From: Adiantum capillus-veneris
Lineage: Eukaryota; Streptophyta; Polypodiopsida; Polypodiales; Pteridaceae
Length of the DNA stretch: 64,000 nt
Direction: 5' to 3'
NCBI GenBank assembly: GCA_014529385.2
Contig: CM043968.1
Coordinates: 132,998,018 to 133,062,017, forward strand
Positions within the stretch are counted from its first letter, which is position 1. Every line of letters starts with the position of its first letter. Made by a program: the position numbers and the translations under genes. The notes below the pieces were generated by a model. That model was given only the letters and a program-made list of their open reading frames with translations, was not told the origin of the DNA and did no database searches. Below, piece after piece: positions 20,181 through 31,335 of the stretch.

Positions 20181-21657
20181 TCAGCTTCTTTCTCTTTTTG
20201 TTTCTCTTGTGTAGTAGTAGCCTCGTGCAGATTCTTCTGCTTCTTTAGTTGACTCCTTTGTGGTGTCTTTACCTGTAGGTGATGGTGGTGGGCTCGACAT
20301 AGGGTTATCCTGCTGTTTCGTAGGAGGTGAAGTGGGTCGGGGAGACTCGTGACCTTGATCATGTTGTGCCTCTTCCCTTGCCGTTTCCTCGGCTTGTCTC
20401 TGGTCCTCCACCTCTTTTGCTTTCCTTGCCTCTTCTTGGGCTTCTTTCAACTTCAGGGCTTCTGCTTCTCGATACATTTTTTCCAAAGATTCTGTTGGAT
20501 CTTCAGCTTCTTTTCTGGTGTGATGCTTTGTCCTTGGGCCCTTAAGTCCACTGGGCACCCATTTTTCCGGATCCTTTCCTTGTGCTTGTCGACTGCGTTG
20601 GTAAGCATGCTTTTCTCTTTCAAAGCGGGCTTGGATTTGCACGGGCTCTTCTTGGTGTGTGGCCACGACTTTTCTCTTCATCTCCTCTCTTTGTGCTCTC
20701 TTCTCCTCATTATCTGAGCTCTCATTGCTGTTCCTCTCTGGCGAGCTTTCAACAAACTCTTCATCAGATTTGTAAGATCTCTTGGCTGATCTTGTAGCTC
20801 GAGGAGATGGTTGTGCTGACAGTATCCATGTGTTTTGGTCTAGGGCAGGCGGTAGGTTGTCGGCCATACCGATGGCATGGTACGCAATCCTTGTCAATAC
20901 TTCTGGTGCACCCAAGTAAGTGATATTTCCTTCTTTCTCTGTGCCCTTCAGAGTGGTCAAGACATACTATGTGTGGTCCACTGGTTGCCTGGTTGTTGAC
21001 TTGAGGACTTGTGTGAAAGTGGTGGCAACCGTATGATTTGGTGTGGTATACCTTGGTGGCCTTTTAGCCAAGAAGTGAAAATGCTGGTGGTATAACCTGG
21101 CCGGCTTTTCCACTTGCTTGTGAATTAGATCTGCAAAGGTGGCTGTGGCGGTTTCTTTGGTGAAAGTACCTGCTGTTTTCCTGTCCCTTGCCCTCATTGT
21201 CATTCCTTTTGTGGGCAGTCTGAGTGCTTCTGCCACTATTTCTTTGGTTATTACCACTTCGACTTTATTTCCTTGTGAGTCAAAAATTTGGGTAGTTCCA
21301 TCTTCTTTAATCGTGGATAAAAGCTCGTAATATTTTTGGAAATCCACTCCGCACGGATCCTATGCATAAAAGTCTCTGAGTCCTAGTCTGCGGTTCGCTT
21401 TCTTGGTCTCAGGCTTTGCGGCGACATCATACACTTCTTTCGGTAGGAGTTGCAACTCTACCTGATGTCCCTCTTCACTCTTGAACCTGCCGGTGCACTA
21501 TGGTGTGATGCTCTTCTAGCTGTTCTTTTGAAAGATATGCTGCCTTGGCGGCTTTGACTGAATCTGGATCCAATTGGTATGCGGGCAGCTCTTGCAACTT
21601 TTCTTTCTGGTTGAGCTTCTTCTTGGCCCTCTCTGCTGCTTGCATGGCTCCCCTCAT
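20181..21657 (-). pseudogene. Unidentified charged protein frame, interrupted by stops
   Basis: The upstream piece (21475-21657) is Lys/Glu/Gln-rich. After a break a frame runs 21347-20967, beginning MDFQKYYELLSTIKEDG. It continues in the same frame past one TAG (20967-20969) to 20181, about 385 codons in all. The first part looks globular and resembles DNA- or element-associated proteins of plant retroelements. The second half is a highly charged coil rich in E-A-R-K with potential nuclear-targeting basic runs and a Ser/Pro tail. I do not recognise a catalytic domain. It lies just beyond the tail of Gypsy-A in the same orientation, so it may be an accessory 3' frame of that element or a separate element. 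Confidence 0.4.
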
Positions 21658-21759
21658 GTCTCATGTGAGACGGCACTGAAAACGGGCAACTGTAGACTTC
21701 GGAAAAGATGCGCGAAAGAGGTTGAAAGCTCTCTCTGCAAAGGCCGCAAGTGGAAATGA

Positions 21760-22343
21760 GGTGGTTTTAGCCTACCTTGGATATCTATACCCGGACTTCC
21801 CGAACCAATTTTCCTTAGTTTCCCTCGTTAGTCCTAATAGGCCACAAAATTTGTTAGACTCAAAAATTTCCTTGATCGGATTCCTGTAGCTCATTCTGCA
21901 AGAATTTTACAAAAGTAGGTCCGGCCGCCTAAACTTAGGCTTCTCGCTTCCATCTTCTGATTTCATTGAAAATTTTTGTGCTTGTCAGCCTTGTCTTTCT
22001 GATGACCACCATGTCTTCCATTTTTCCATATGAGCTTCCTTGCTATTTATTGTTAAATTTTTGACCTGTTTATTGAAAAAATCAAGAAAATAACAAAATG
22101 CTCTAAAAAAGTAAAGTAAAAATCTGATAATTAAGAAAATCCATTGAAAGACACAACTTTATTGTTTTTTGTTGGATTTTTAAGTCATGATGAAAAATAT
22201 CCAAAAAGGACTATTTTTTGATGATTTTTTGATAATATATACACTATTTACACTCATCGAGAAGATATCATCAATCAATTTTACCTTGATGATGAATTAT
22301 AAGGGCATTATTAGGTAATTTTGCAAAAAATCACACGTTAACA
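21760..22343. other. AT-rich non-coding stretch
   Basis: No gene. It is AT-rich, with runs such as TTTTTTGATGATTTTTTGATAA. It might be the start of a 3' LTR on the minus strand (see 22344-22358), but it does not resemble the Gypsy-A 5' LTR. Confidence 0.4.
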
Positions 22344-22358
22344 TCGAATGTTTTCCTC
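22344..22358 (-). promoter_or_regulatory. Candidate polypurine tract at the Gypsy-A tail
   Basis: Read on the minus strand, GAAGAGGGAGGAAAA lies a few bases before TGTTAACGTG, the arrangement expected at a 3' LTR border. However, the following bases do not match the 5' LTR at 36615-37758, so the assignment is weak. Confidence 0.3.
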
Positions 22359-22391
22359 CCTCTTCAAACATTGCCCTTAAATACTCAGTAC

Positions 22392-23690
22392 TTAGTGCCC
22401 TTCCACCCCTCCTAGATGGCATACTCCGGGACGACTGTGTGCATGGGTTGAACAATGGTGTCTATGCATAGCCATGGTTGGCTCTACCATGCTTTGAAGA
22501 TCATTGCAATTCAAACCATTATGTGGTGCAAGACCTGGGTCTTGAGTAATTAACTCAAGGGTTCCTGATGTCGAGGTTTGTTGCTGATGTCTTCCAAAGA
22601 GAAAATCTTGTAGCTTGTGTGCTCTCTGTTTGATTGTACCATCAGGATGCTTCAGCACGCTCATTGATTGAGCTATTGGTAGCACTTTTGACTGTTGTCA
22701 AGCTTTTTCTTGCCATTGGTAGCTTGGTTTGCTTGGTGCTGTATGGTGTGGTGGAGTCTTTTGAGACTTAACTCGCCATTGCTTGATTGGTTTTACGGTT
22801 TGTGGAGAAGATAAGTGCTCCTTTTTCTTCCAAATCCATCTCAAGTTAGGTTCCTTGCTCGGAGATGCCCGTCTCTGTGTTCTTACCCTTGGAACCTTCT
22901 TTTGTTTCGTTGGTGAACTTTTAGGCACCCAGATTTGAATCGGCTGACCCTTAAGCTGTGCTTTTGGTACCCAAATTTGCATGACTCCTTGCATGCTACT
23001 TCTAGCATTTGCTTGTCGAGGAGATGGAGAAGATTGATTACTTCGTGGTTTGGTCTGCTGATTGCTTCCTTTCCATTCCTCCTTCCTCGATGCAATTGGA
23101 ACAATGAGTTGCCCGCCTTTAAGTGATAGCTTGAGCTGATTTGTATCCAAATCTGGTACTGCTTTGTATGTACACATCTAGGGAATTCCAAGAATCATCG
23201 TCTCATTCATGTGTTCATCTGGTAAACATACAAACTAATCAGGACATGAACATTCATGTACTATCACGTTCAAGTTGACTACTCCCAATGTGGGGGTTCG
23301 GTTCTTGTTGCATCCTTGATTGTCTCTATTCCTGCTGTCAATGCTTGACTTGTTGCCTTTTTGTACGTGGCATAATTGACTCCATTTACTCTAACCCCTG
23401 TGTCGACCAAAGCATTGGTGCTATGATTGTTGAGCTGTACTTTGATGCGCAGGTCCATTCCATCTAACCAGTCATCATCTATTAAAACTGAATCTTTAGG
23501 TAATTCCCATTGTCGGTCATCTATTTCCAGAGTGTTGATGGGAATCGGTATCTGTTGATTCTTGAGAGCAGCTTTCCATTTGAGTACCTGAAGCTGAGCT
23601 TCCTCTTGGGCTTCATCAATAACCTGCTATCTTTTAATCTTCCGGTGCTTGGCTGCATGCATCCTTTCTAGCAATTCATTGGCTAGGGGT
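22392..23690 (-). pseudogene. Gypsy-A post-integrase frame: second retropepsin plus W-V-P-K region
   Basis: Downstream of the GPY/F domain a new domain opens with GMDLRIKVQL and a classical aspartic-protease motif NALVDTGVRVNGVNY (Asp codon 23402-23404). About 75 residues later comes the flap-distal motif MILGIP, then a stop where Trp is expected (near 23177). The 22698-23177 frame then shows two Q-I-W-V-P-K motifs and a basic tail; a further piece runs to 22392. The same domain follows integrase in Gypsy-B (53461-53735). A separate retropepsin lies in the usual place before reverse transcriptase (30943-31281), so this element has two. The W-V-P-K motifs also end the TG1 polyprotein. Confidence 0.72.
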
Positions 23691-23695
23691 AAATT

Positions 23696-24295
23696 TTATT
23701 TCTTTAAACGATATCCACTAATCCAATTAGCCATTGGTTCACCATTTAGGGTGGACAATTTTACTGCTCCACTTGGAGATACATCTTCAATGATAAACGG
23801 TCCGTTTCCCTTTTTCTTAAACTTGGGAATGTGTTGCTTAAGGGAATAGACTAAAACTAAGTCCCCTTTCTTGAAGATTTTGGTGATTAAGTGGGAATCA
23901 AAAAATTGTTTTTGTTTCTGCTTTTGTGCATAGATGTGAGCTACAGCAATTAGCCTTTGCTCATTTAGATTTTCCAAATCTTCAAGTCTTTCTGACATCC
24001 AGTCCACTCAAGATTCTGTGCTACCCTTAATGTCGGCAATAGAAATTCTATTCGCAGTATGGCATCAAGACCATAAACAAGGTTAAAGGGTGTAGCATTT
24101 AAAGCTGTTTTGAATGCAACTCGATAAGCCCATAGAGTAGCATGGAGATTCATTTCCCAGTCTGTCCTTCCTGAACTAACCACTTTAGTAAGCACCAAGC
24201 TAAGAATTTTGTTCGTATGCTCTCCTTGTCCATTTGCTTGTGGGTGATAGGGAGCTAATTTGTTATGGATGACCATAAACTCATTAAGCAAATAC
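23696..24295 (-). pseudogene. Gypsy-A integrase C-terminal half and GPY/F domain
   Basis: The minus strand encodes PYHPQANGQGEHTNK, which holds the catalytic Glu of integrase, then the WAYRVAFKT region. After a frame break it encodes a GPY/F-type domain (KGDLVLVYSLKQH, then NGPFIIEDVSPSGAVKL). It is the direct continuation of 27977-28545, from which it is separated by the 24301-27971 insertion. The GPY/F module is typical of Ty3/Gypsy integrases. Confidence 0.88.
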
Positions 24296-24300
24296 TCGAT
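24296..24300. other. Target site duplication TCGAT (left copy)
   Basis: TCGAT abuts the left LTR of the Copia-type insert and recurs at 27972-27976 directly after the right LTR. Confidence 0.93.
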
Positions 24301-24490
24301 TGAAGGGGATCGGGCTGCACCACAGACGGAGAGTGAGAGAGAGAAGGAGACACACGACACACAGATATGGGTGGAGAGACTCAAAGAGTGAGCAACCCCC
24401 TATACACTTATGCTATGTATAAGGTATACAAGTCAGTGGGCGCCCAGACTCTGGGCGGCCGGGCAAGGCACATGCGCGTATACCCCAACA
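24301..24490 (-). repeat. 3' LTR of the short Copia-type element
   Basis: 190 bp, beginning TGAAGGGGATCGG and ending ACCCCAACA on the plus strand; about 95% identical to 27782-27971. Confidence 0.95.
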
Positions 24491-24501
24491 ATCTCCCACT
24501 T
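24491..24501 (-). promoter_or_regulatory. Polypurine tract of the short Copia-type element
   Basis: On the minus strand AAGTGGGAGAT directly precedes TGTTGGGG, the usual plant Copia 3' LTR border. Confidence 0.85.
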
Positions 24502-24569
24502 AAAGGCGATTGTGCCTTTAAACAAGGGAACCTAGTCTAAAGACTACAAAAGGTGAGAGAAAACCGCTC

Positions 24570-26420
24570 TCAACCGATGCCCAATGGCTGGCTGTGATCG
24601 TGTGCATCCGGCTGTCCTGCTCCCGTGTAAGTCCATACACCACCAGACATACCGCACACGTACTGCAAGTATGTGCGCAATACCTGCATATCTCCCTCGT
24701 GCACTATGCCATCATCAGTCAACAAACGACTGAAAACCCCAACTGAAAATGCTCCCACTACAACTGCGATATCCGGTCTCAAGATCAACATCTCATACAC
24801 TAGACCACCGAATGCCGATGCAATGCTAGCGGACCCTGCTAGCTCTACGGAGCATGCATCAACATATATATCCCTGGCAATAGGCATCTCTGACTGACAA
24901 GGCGTGTCAGCCACATGCATCTTCTGACTGTCCGCAAAAGACGCATCAACCTATCGTGCAACCTCAGAGCACACCAGCTGCTCTAGGTGTCTGTTGGAAG
25001 ACATATCCTGCACAACTATATCCCCATGCTGACTGTTGAGCATAGAAAGGAATGACTGCATAATCGCTGACATCTCAGCCTCCTCTGCAATCATCCACTG
25101 CAAACATGACCACTCAATCTGCTGTGACTCACTAGAGCTCTCATGCTCTAACTCCGTATGCATAGACTCTTGCACAACGTCCTCCTGTCGTGACTCACTA
25201 GAGCAAGACCGCTCTACCTGTCTATCCTGCATAGAAGTATCTCGCACAACTGACTCTCTGCTTTGCTCAGTCACTAGCAAAGCATGCATGTCTGACTCTG
25301 TCACCTCTCTGTGTGACTGCTCAAGTCGTGCCCCAACTGTGTGTACAACAAGCTCACTACTCTGCACACCATGCAAAGCACCCTGCAACCCATTAGCAAA
25401 AGAGACTGTCCGGGTCTCTCGCTGTCTGCATGGCTGTAACAAGATTGAGACTCGACCATCTCGCACCAGTACTACGTGCAATGGGTACCATGTGCCAACT
25501 CTAGCACCTCTCGCAATCACTAGAGTACCCAAATGCAACACAAAAGATCACTCAAGCAGCGATACTCGACATCCACTATCCTGTAACTGTCTGACTGAGA
25601 TCAAATCCCGTCTCAGATTTGGCACATAATGCACATGACGCAGGGTAAATCTCATACCACTGGGCAAGGACAAACATATGTCTCCTGCACCTTCAATGTC
25701 ATACACAACACCATCAACCATGTGCACACAACCAAGTCTCCCACTAGAAAACGTGTTAAACCACTCAAGATGCGACGTGACATGGAAAGTAGCATCTGAA
25801 TCTAGTAACCAATGTGAAGACAATGTGCAATCCGATATGCAATCCGCAGACATAAGATCTGAAGACAAGCTAGATGTAAATGTGACATCGCCGTCACAAG
25901 CATACTCAGTAACCACCGTACTGATCTCACTAGCATCTGTCGTGCCCGAATCTGCATCACGCATCTGTCGCCTCCGTTGTCTCAAACGCCTGAAACATCG
26001 ACGCCTAATGTGCCCTCTATGTCCACAATGCCAACATGTCAAGTCTCTATGCCGTCGAGACTTGCATGTGGGATCAATCTCTCCCATGGACATAGAAGTG
26101 GGACTAGACTCCCCTGTAGACATGGATGTCGCGTACATAGCATGTAAACTCTGCCATAAAGCATGAGTTGTAGTCTCCCTCGAGACCTGCCAGTCAACAG
26201 ACTCAACCAGATGCAAATGAATCGTAGACATTGCTAACTCATCAAGATCCTTCCAATCATCATCACGCATAGACTTGGGCTTCGCCGATAAACCACACAA
26301 GGGTTTATCCTGCCCCAAATCCGCCAATGCAACAAGCATATGCTCCTTCCAAGCAACAAAATCTGCACCATCAAATTGTGTCAGACCATAATGCTGGAAG
26401 TCAAATGAAAAATCAGCCAT
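24570..26420 (-). pseudogene. Gag-protease frame with RT/RNase H remnant of the short Copia-type element
   Basis: One frame runs from MADFSFDFQHYG (ATG at 26418-26420) to 24570 with only two stops, at 25548-25550 and 24951-24953. The gag domain is followed by a CCHC knuckle (CWHCGHRGHIRRRC). The protease motif reads W-L-L-D-S-D-A-T, with Asp in place of the conserved Gly. A Copia pre-integrase motif VHYVPNLRRDLISVRQL follows. Integrase and most of reverse transcriptase are gone. Instead comes a Ser/Glu/Gln-rich repeated stretch, then a short piece (LRPDIAVVVGAFS) resembling the RT-RNase H bridge of Copia. The deletion keeps the frame, so a shortened polyprotein may once have been made. Confidence 0.78.
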
Positions 26421-27768
26421 AATGCTCACAAAAGAGTAACCAACAATGAGTAGCAAATGTCAACCAAATCAGCCCTAAACTGGCTCGAATTGCATCAACA
26501 AAAGTCTGCAAATATGGCTATAAATCAGCCCCAAAACACAGCTCTTAAACAGCTGCATAAACAAGTCACAAATGTGTCCCAAATCAGCCTACAACTGAGC
26601 CATACATGGACACCTGCAAAGAGGAAACAATGGTTGAAAATTCAGCGTCCAAATAAGCCCTCAAACCTGCTTGTAAACTTGTAAACCTGTAGCTGAAACC
26701 TGCTGAAAAACCTCAAGCCATTAGTGCTCGAATCCGGCTACCTAGCTCGTAGCCACACAAGCATACATCACAATAGTCACTCCTGTGAGTGTGCCAAGAT
26801 AACTGTACGCCTGTCAAACCGTGAGCTAATCACCAAGCCCACACTATGCGGTATCGATGCATACACACGCACAAATCTCCCACCTGCAGAGAACACCGCA
26901 CGCAAATGCTGAGTGCAACCCACAATCTCTACCTAGATCGCATAAATGATGCGCATAAAAATCCTGGGAAAATTTTGCCAGAGTGTCGTCAGTAAAATGG
27001 CCACAAAACCAGTAACCAAACTGACTGCACGCTCAAAACCATGAGCAACCAAAGCGCATCAAACCGCACTCCAAATGCATGCACCAATCTCCACATTTTG
27101 CATACATCATTGCAAACACCTACAAATCTAGTACACAAATATCTGCTCTACCTGTGACTGCCAAAAAACATGCTCGAGGCATACATTGCCGAGCTCAAAA
27201 TGCAATCACATTAGTCTCCCCAGAGCATCAAACCACATAAGGCATACATTGTATCCTCCCACTTGTGAGGAAACTTGCAGCAAATATCACCCTCACATTT
27301 GAGAGCAAACCATGTGTGGAATTCTCGACACACAATAAACAACTGCTGCAACAGAAAATTTAGCGTTCAGAATTTTAAAATTTTGATATGACGAGCGCGT
27401 CTAGAGCGTGCCAAAACCCCAAGGTAGACTCGTGGATCACATGTATCCGAGGCCGGGTGTGAAAGCTATGCCAAAAACCTCCGTTTCGACCCAAAAACGC
27501 AGCATAAATTGCCAAAAGAGGGCTGAAAAATGCAACTCCTCAACCGTAGCTCGAATGAGGTTTTTGATGGCACGAATGGCTTCGAAAAGGGGGTAAAACG
27601 TCAGGACACCTGATAGAAACGCTCTCGGAAAGCTGAATTTGCCGATGCCGAAGTCGAAACCCTGTTTGCACTCTTGAAAGTGCGCGCGCGCGAACGCGAA
27701 AACGGGAATGAAACTGGCTCTCCGCTATCGTCGTGACTGTGCACACACGCGCTCCCTCCGCACCTACG
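26421..27768 (-). other. Long leader of the short Copia-type element
   Basis: About 1.35 kb lies between the primer site and the gag start, with no credible gene on either strand. Copia leaders are usually much shorter, so this may include captured or expanded sequence. Confidence 0.55.
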
Positions 27769-27780
27769 CTCTGATACCAA
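27769..27780 (-). promoter_or_regulatory. Primer binding site, initiator-Met tRNA type
   Basis: On the minus strand TTGGTATCAGAG immediately follows the 5' LTR; TGGTATCAGAG is the standard plant Copia primer site. Confidence 0.92.
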
Positions 27781-27781
27781 T

Positions 27782-27971
27782 TGAAGGGGATCGGAGAGCA
27801 CCACAGACGGAGAGTGAGAGAGAGAAGGAGACACACGACACACAGATATGGGTGGCGAGACTCAAAGAGTGAGCAGCCCCCTATACACTTATGCTATGTA
27901 TAAGGTATACAAATCAGTGGGCGCCCAGAATCTGGGCGGCCGGGCAAGGCACAGGCGCCTATACCCCAACA
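27782..27971 (-). repeat. 5' LTR of the short Copia-type element
   Basis: 190 bp with TG...CA ends. Its TATA-like CTTATACATAG (minus) lies mid-LTR. Confidence 0.95.
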
Positions 27972-27976
27972 TCGAT
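27972..27976. other. Target site duplication TCGAT (right copy)
   Basis: Identical to 24296-24300; it marks a clean insertion into integrase coding sequence. Confidence 0.93.
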
Positions 27977-28545
27977 TACCTCATTGAGAAAATGAGTTTC
28001 CCGAAACTGACAATTTCTATTGGTAGTCCATATCTCGTGAATACGTACTCATATAAGAATGTAGCGGTGGTTCTGGCATCATTCTTTTGAGTTGCTTTAG
28101 CCTCGGCCCACTTGGTCAAATAGTCTGTAGCTGCAATGATATATTGAGCTTGGGTTCTATAAGCTGGTCGTTGTATTGGCCCAACAAAATCGATACCCCA
28201 TTTTGCGAAAGCTCTAGTCCCCATCATTGGTCTTAAGGGCATTCTATTTACACGTGTTGCCATTTTTGCTCGTTGACAAGCATCACACCTTCGAACATAT
28301 TCTTTATCATCTGCAAGAAGTGTTGGCCACCATACGCTTGCCATCAAGATTTCTCTTGCGGTGGTCTCACTAGAAAAGTGACCTCCAATTAATCCAGCAT
28401 GTGCTTGTTCTATAATCGGAATATACTCGTCTTTATTTTCATAAAGACGCAAACGTTGATCCTTACCTCTTCGATACAATTGGTTCCCAATAAGAGCATA
28501 GTCTCTTACTTCAGTTTCAATTGCTCTTTGACGGCGTTTACTCAT
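27977..28545 (-). pseudogene. Gypsy-A integrase: second H2C2 zinc module and catalytic core
   Basis: On the minus strand, NQLYRRGKDQ leads into an H2C2 zinc module (AHAGLIGGH, H-X6-H, then CDACQRAK). The core opens WGIDFVGPI with the first catalytic Asp and ATDYLTKWAEA. An indel near 28000 destroys the second Asp motif: the S-D-R-G position reads S-F-G-K. The element is cut here by the Copia-type insert and resumes at 24295. Confidence 0.9.
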
Positions 28546-28930
28546 ATTCTCAGAAAATGTTTAACATTGATAAGTAAGTAAACAAATAGTTACTCCACTT
28601 AGGAACAAGCGACATTTGAAACAATGTTACATGAGGTATGGGCGTTTGTTTTTGACATTGAGGAGAATCCTTTACAAAAGATCGAACATCACTCCTCATA
28701 GTCGGCAAAGTGAAGTCCTACTATGGTAACATGTGCTTGACTCAGGTACTGTTGTTTTTCTTCAGGATTAATGCATAAAAGCAATATTTCGTCTCGATTT
28801 CTTTTGTATAGCCTACCAACTAGTAATTGATACATAGCCAATTGCTCAATTAATCTGATCGTAATAGGAAGTGGTATTTGTGAATCCACTTGAGCTATTG
28901 TCATCAATGACACAATGTTTTCCGACCATC
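28546..28930 (-). pseudogene. Gypsy-A extra H2C2 zinc module and conserved linker
   Basis: Upstream of the normal zinc module, 28689-28913 encodes RLYKRNRDEILLLC and AHVTIVGLH, again H-X6-H. A linker follows (28560-28690) with a P-x-x-x-V-T-L-F-Q and PKWSNYLFTYL pattern. The same pair of module plus linker is seen in Gypsy-B (51750-52200) and, best preserved, in Gypsy-C (39296-39720). It is therefore a family trait and not a local duplication. Confidence 0.68.
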
Positions 28931-28997
28931 AAGGTATCATCTCCATGGAGAACAAATAGGCATTTGGTAGATCATTATCTACTCCTTTAGGTGATTC

Positions 28998-29340
28998 TCA
29001 TGAAACAATCCTTGACAAATGATCTGCTCGTTGATGTGTAGTGCCCTTTTTCACAACCATAGTGAAATGAAATTCTAGAAGAATGATGAACCATCTCACT
29101 ATTCTTCCTGTGCTGCATGGCTTGTTGACCAAATACAACAAAGCTTGGTGGGCTACAAATAACACAAACTTGTTGGCTAATAGGTAATATCTATACTTTT
29201 TAACGACATAGATCATTCCTAATCCTTCCCTTTCGGTGGTGGTGTAATTATTTTCCGCCATGTTCAACTGTCGGCTAGCATAAGAAATAGGAAAGTCAAT
29301 TTTCTTGTCTCCTACTTAAGCTAGTATACAATAGATAGCA
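28998..29340 (-). pseudogene. Gypsy-A RNase H
   Basis: Frames encode NYTTTEREGLGMIYVVKKYR, the Y-L-L-A-N-K-F strand and L-L-Y-L-V-N-K-P, typical of Ty3/Gypsy RNase H; the usual D-H-Q-A motif reads A-H-Q-A. It ends in H-Q-R-A-D-H-L-S-R, the standard RNase H/tether ending. The DASxFAIGxILAQ start lies at about 29316-29370. Confidence 0.85.
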
Positions 29341-30300
29341 AAATTGAAAGCATCTACATGTACGTGGAATATCTTATTCCAATATGGTGCTTTCAATATT
29401 GGAGCTGAGGTGAGAGCTTGCTTAAGCTTCATGAAGGATTCTTCACATGCCTCGATCCACTCGAAGTGTGTAATCAAGCTATACATAAGTTTTGCAATTA
29501 TAGCGTACATGTAGATGAACCATCTGTAATATCCACAATGCCCCATGAAGGCTTGTACCCCCTTGACTGTTGTTGGTCTAGGCAAATCAACAATGACATG
29601 AATTTTTTCAATATCAGTAGCTATGCCATTTTTAGACACTATATGTCCAAGAATTTTTTCTTGTCTACCCATGAATGTGCACTTTTCAGGATTTCAGCAA
29701 ATCTTTATAAAGTCTACATTTTTCGAATACCTTTTTGAGGTGTTCAAAATGATCAGCCCGGATTGATGAATGTACGCATAGATCATCCTATATAATTCTA
29801 AGAATTTCCTAAGATATTCTTTAAAAGCATGGCTCATCAACCTTTGAAATGTGGCTGGAGTATTAGTTAACCTAAACGGCATAACCCGATAGGCAAATAT
29901 ACCCCATTATGTTGCAAAAGCAGTTTTATGCTGATCTTTTGGGTCAATCAAAGTTGATTGTAACCCAGAAAACCATCTAAGAAGCTCTAAGCCTCTTTTC
30001 TTGCAAATCGTTCTAAAACATGCTCAGTGATTGGAAGAGGAAAGTTGTCTCTAATGGTAACTGCATTCACTTTTTTGAGATTAACACACACTCGTAATTT
30101 TCCAATCTTCTTGGGTACTACCACAATTGGAGACACCCAATCTGTGTGTTCAATGTCGTAAATGAATTCGGATTCCTTTAGTTTTTCAATCTCTTCTTTT
30201 ATCTTCCTGGTAAATGTTTCATTATACGTGTATGGCCTTTGTCTACTTGGTTTCACATCATCTCTCATGGGTATGGTATGCTGATAGATTTGTGGATCAA
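29341..30300 (-). pseudogene. Gypsy-A reverse transcriptase, fragmented
   Basis: Pieces from the minus strand cover the finger region (PSRQRPYTYNETF, WVSPIVVVPKK), palm (MPFRLTNTPATFQRLMSHAF) and thumb (VQAFMGHCGYYRWFI). At the Y-M-D-D site a TAG replaces the methionine codon (plus-strand CTA at 29788-29790), with a nearby frameshift, so it is inactive. Confidence 0.88.
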
Positions 30301-30427
30301 CACCCTTGAGATCCTTGTAAGACTAAGCGAAGATATCTCGGTATTATTTTAGCAAGCTTAGCAAAAGATCTTCTTCTTCTTCTGTTAGGTCATTCGCAAT
30401 GTAAGCAGGTCTAGGATCTTCTCCTGG

Positions 30428-30940
30428 TTAAGCTAGGTCTATTTTTTTAGCGTTTTCAGGCCCTTTGTAGGACTCGCCCTGTTTACGTAGTTCCTTAACA
30501 GGTTGTTCGACTATGATTTTTTGATCTTGGATACTATACTTTTTGTAATGGGATGGAACACTCAATACATCCTTACCATCCTCTTCCGTGGTTTCCATTT
30601 CGGTCGTATATATCTCCTTTATAGCTTTTTTCAACTCTTGATACTTCTTTTTCTGCTCGACTCGGGTCATGAGTGGTTTCTTATCCTGTGGGTTTGCTTG
30701 AGTATCCTTCCTTGATTTTCCCGATGTCTTAGACATTTCTGAATTTTTGTTTCAAGGATATCTGCCAGTGATTTTGTTCTTAATACAATCATTTGCATCT
30801 ATCTGCATCAGGAATTGTGTTCTACTGGAGATTGATGGCATAGGTTGTGTTTTCACGTTTTTGGTGTCTCTTTTTCGTCTGTACCATTTTTGTCTTCTTG
30901 ATTTCTGGTTCGGAAAGTCAAAAAACTTTTCCTCCCATCC
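30428..30940 (-). pseudogene. Gypsy-A protease-RT linker
   Basis: A lysine-rich frame contains QKKKYQELKKAIKEIY and PSHYKKYSIQDQKIIVEQ. Equivalent linkers occur in Gypsy-B (49815-50100) and Gypsy-C (41400-41650). No catalytic motif; probably a spacer or cleavage region of the polyprotein. Confidence 0.6.
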
Positions 30941-30942
30941 TT

Positions 30943-31281
30943 TCAAGAGTAGCTTAGCTGTGAATTGACTATCACCTTTTCAAGCAGCCATAATGGTCTC
31001 TCAAAGTGTCCGTCAGCCAATTGCAATTTCATTCGAGTTTGTCTAATGGCTGGTTGTCCCCAGGATTCCCATACTGCTTTAGTGGCTATGGCTATGCTTG
31101 CTCCACTATCCAGTATTGCCATGGTTTTTATGTCATTGTATTTCACTAGAAGGGTGGTGTTTCCTTCTTCCCCTTCGTAATACTCTCCGACTTTGTTCAT
31201 GGGAATAGATCGAATCTCTTTGTTGTCCATTTCGTTTTTTAACTTTCCCAAATTTTTTGAGATTAACCCCGTTATCCTCAC
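30943..31281 (-). pseudogene. Gypsy-A first retropepsin (before RT)
   Basis: MAILDSGASIAIATKAVW holds the catalytic Asp-Ser-Gly, preceded by YYEGEEGNTTLLVKY and followed by KLQLADGHFERPL. This is the normal retroelement position for protease. The parallel Gypsy-B domain is at 48741-49089. Confidence 0.88.
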
Positions 31282-31335
31282 CTTCTCTAGGATTTTCTGT
31301 AGATCATTCCATAAATATGGTCTAAGTTTTAACAG

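Larger units (their letters stand above)
24301..27971 (-). mobile_element. Short Copia-type element with 190-bp LTRs and exact target duplication
   Basis: The two LTRs are 24301-24490 and 27782-27971, both 190 bp, with about nine differences. On the minus strand the primer site TGGTATCAGAGCG follows the 5' LTR (initiator-Met tRNA type), and AAGTGGGAGAT precedes the 3' LTR. Target duplication is TCGAT. At 3,671 bp it is shorter than an autonomous Copia: integrase and most of reverse transcriptase are missing. It sits inside the Gypsy-A integrase. Confidence 0.95.

Noticed and set aside
22300-22358. A confident 3' LTR border of Gypsy-A
   Set aside because: A purine tract precedes TGTTAACG, but the following sequence does not match the 5' LTR at 36615-37758.
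27601-27843. Minus-strand frames in the leader and LTR of the short Copia-type element
   Set aside because: They cross the primer site and LTR border, so they cannot be conserved genes.
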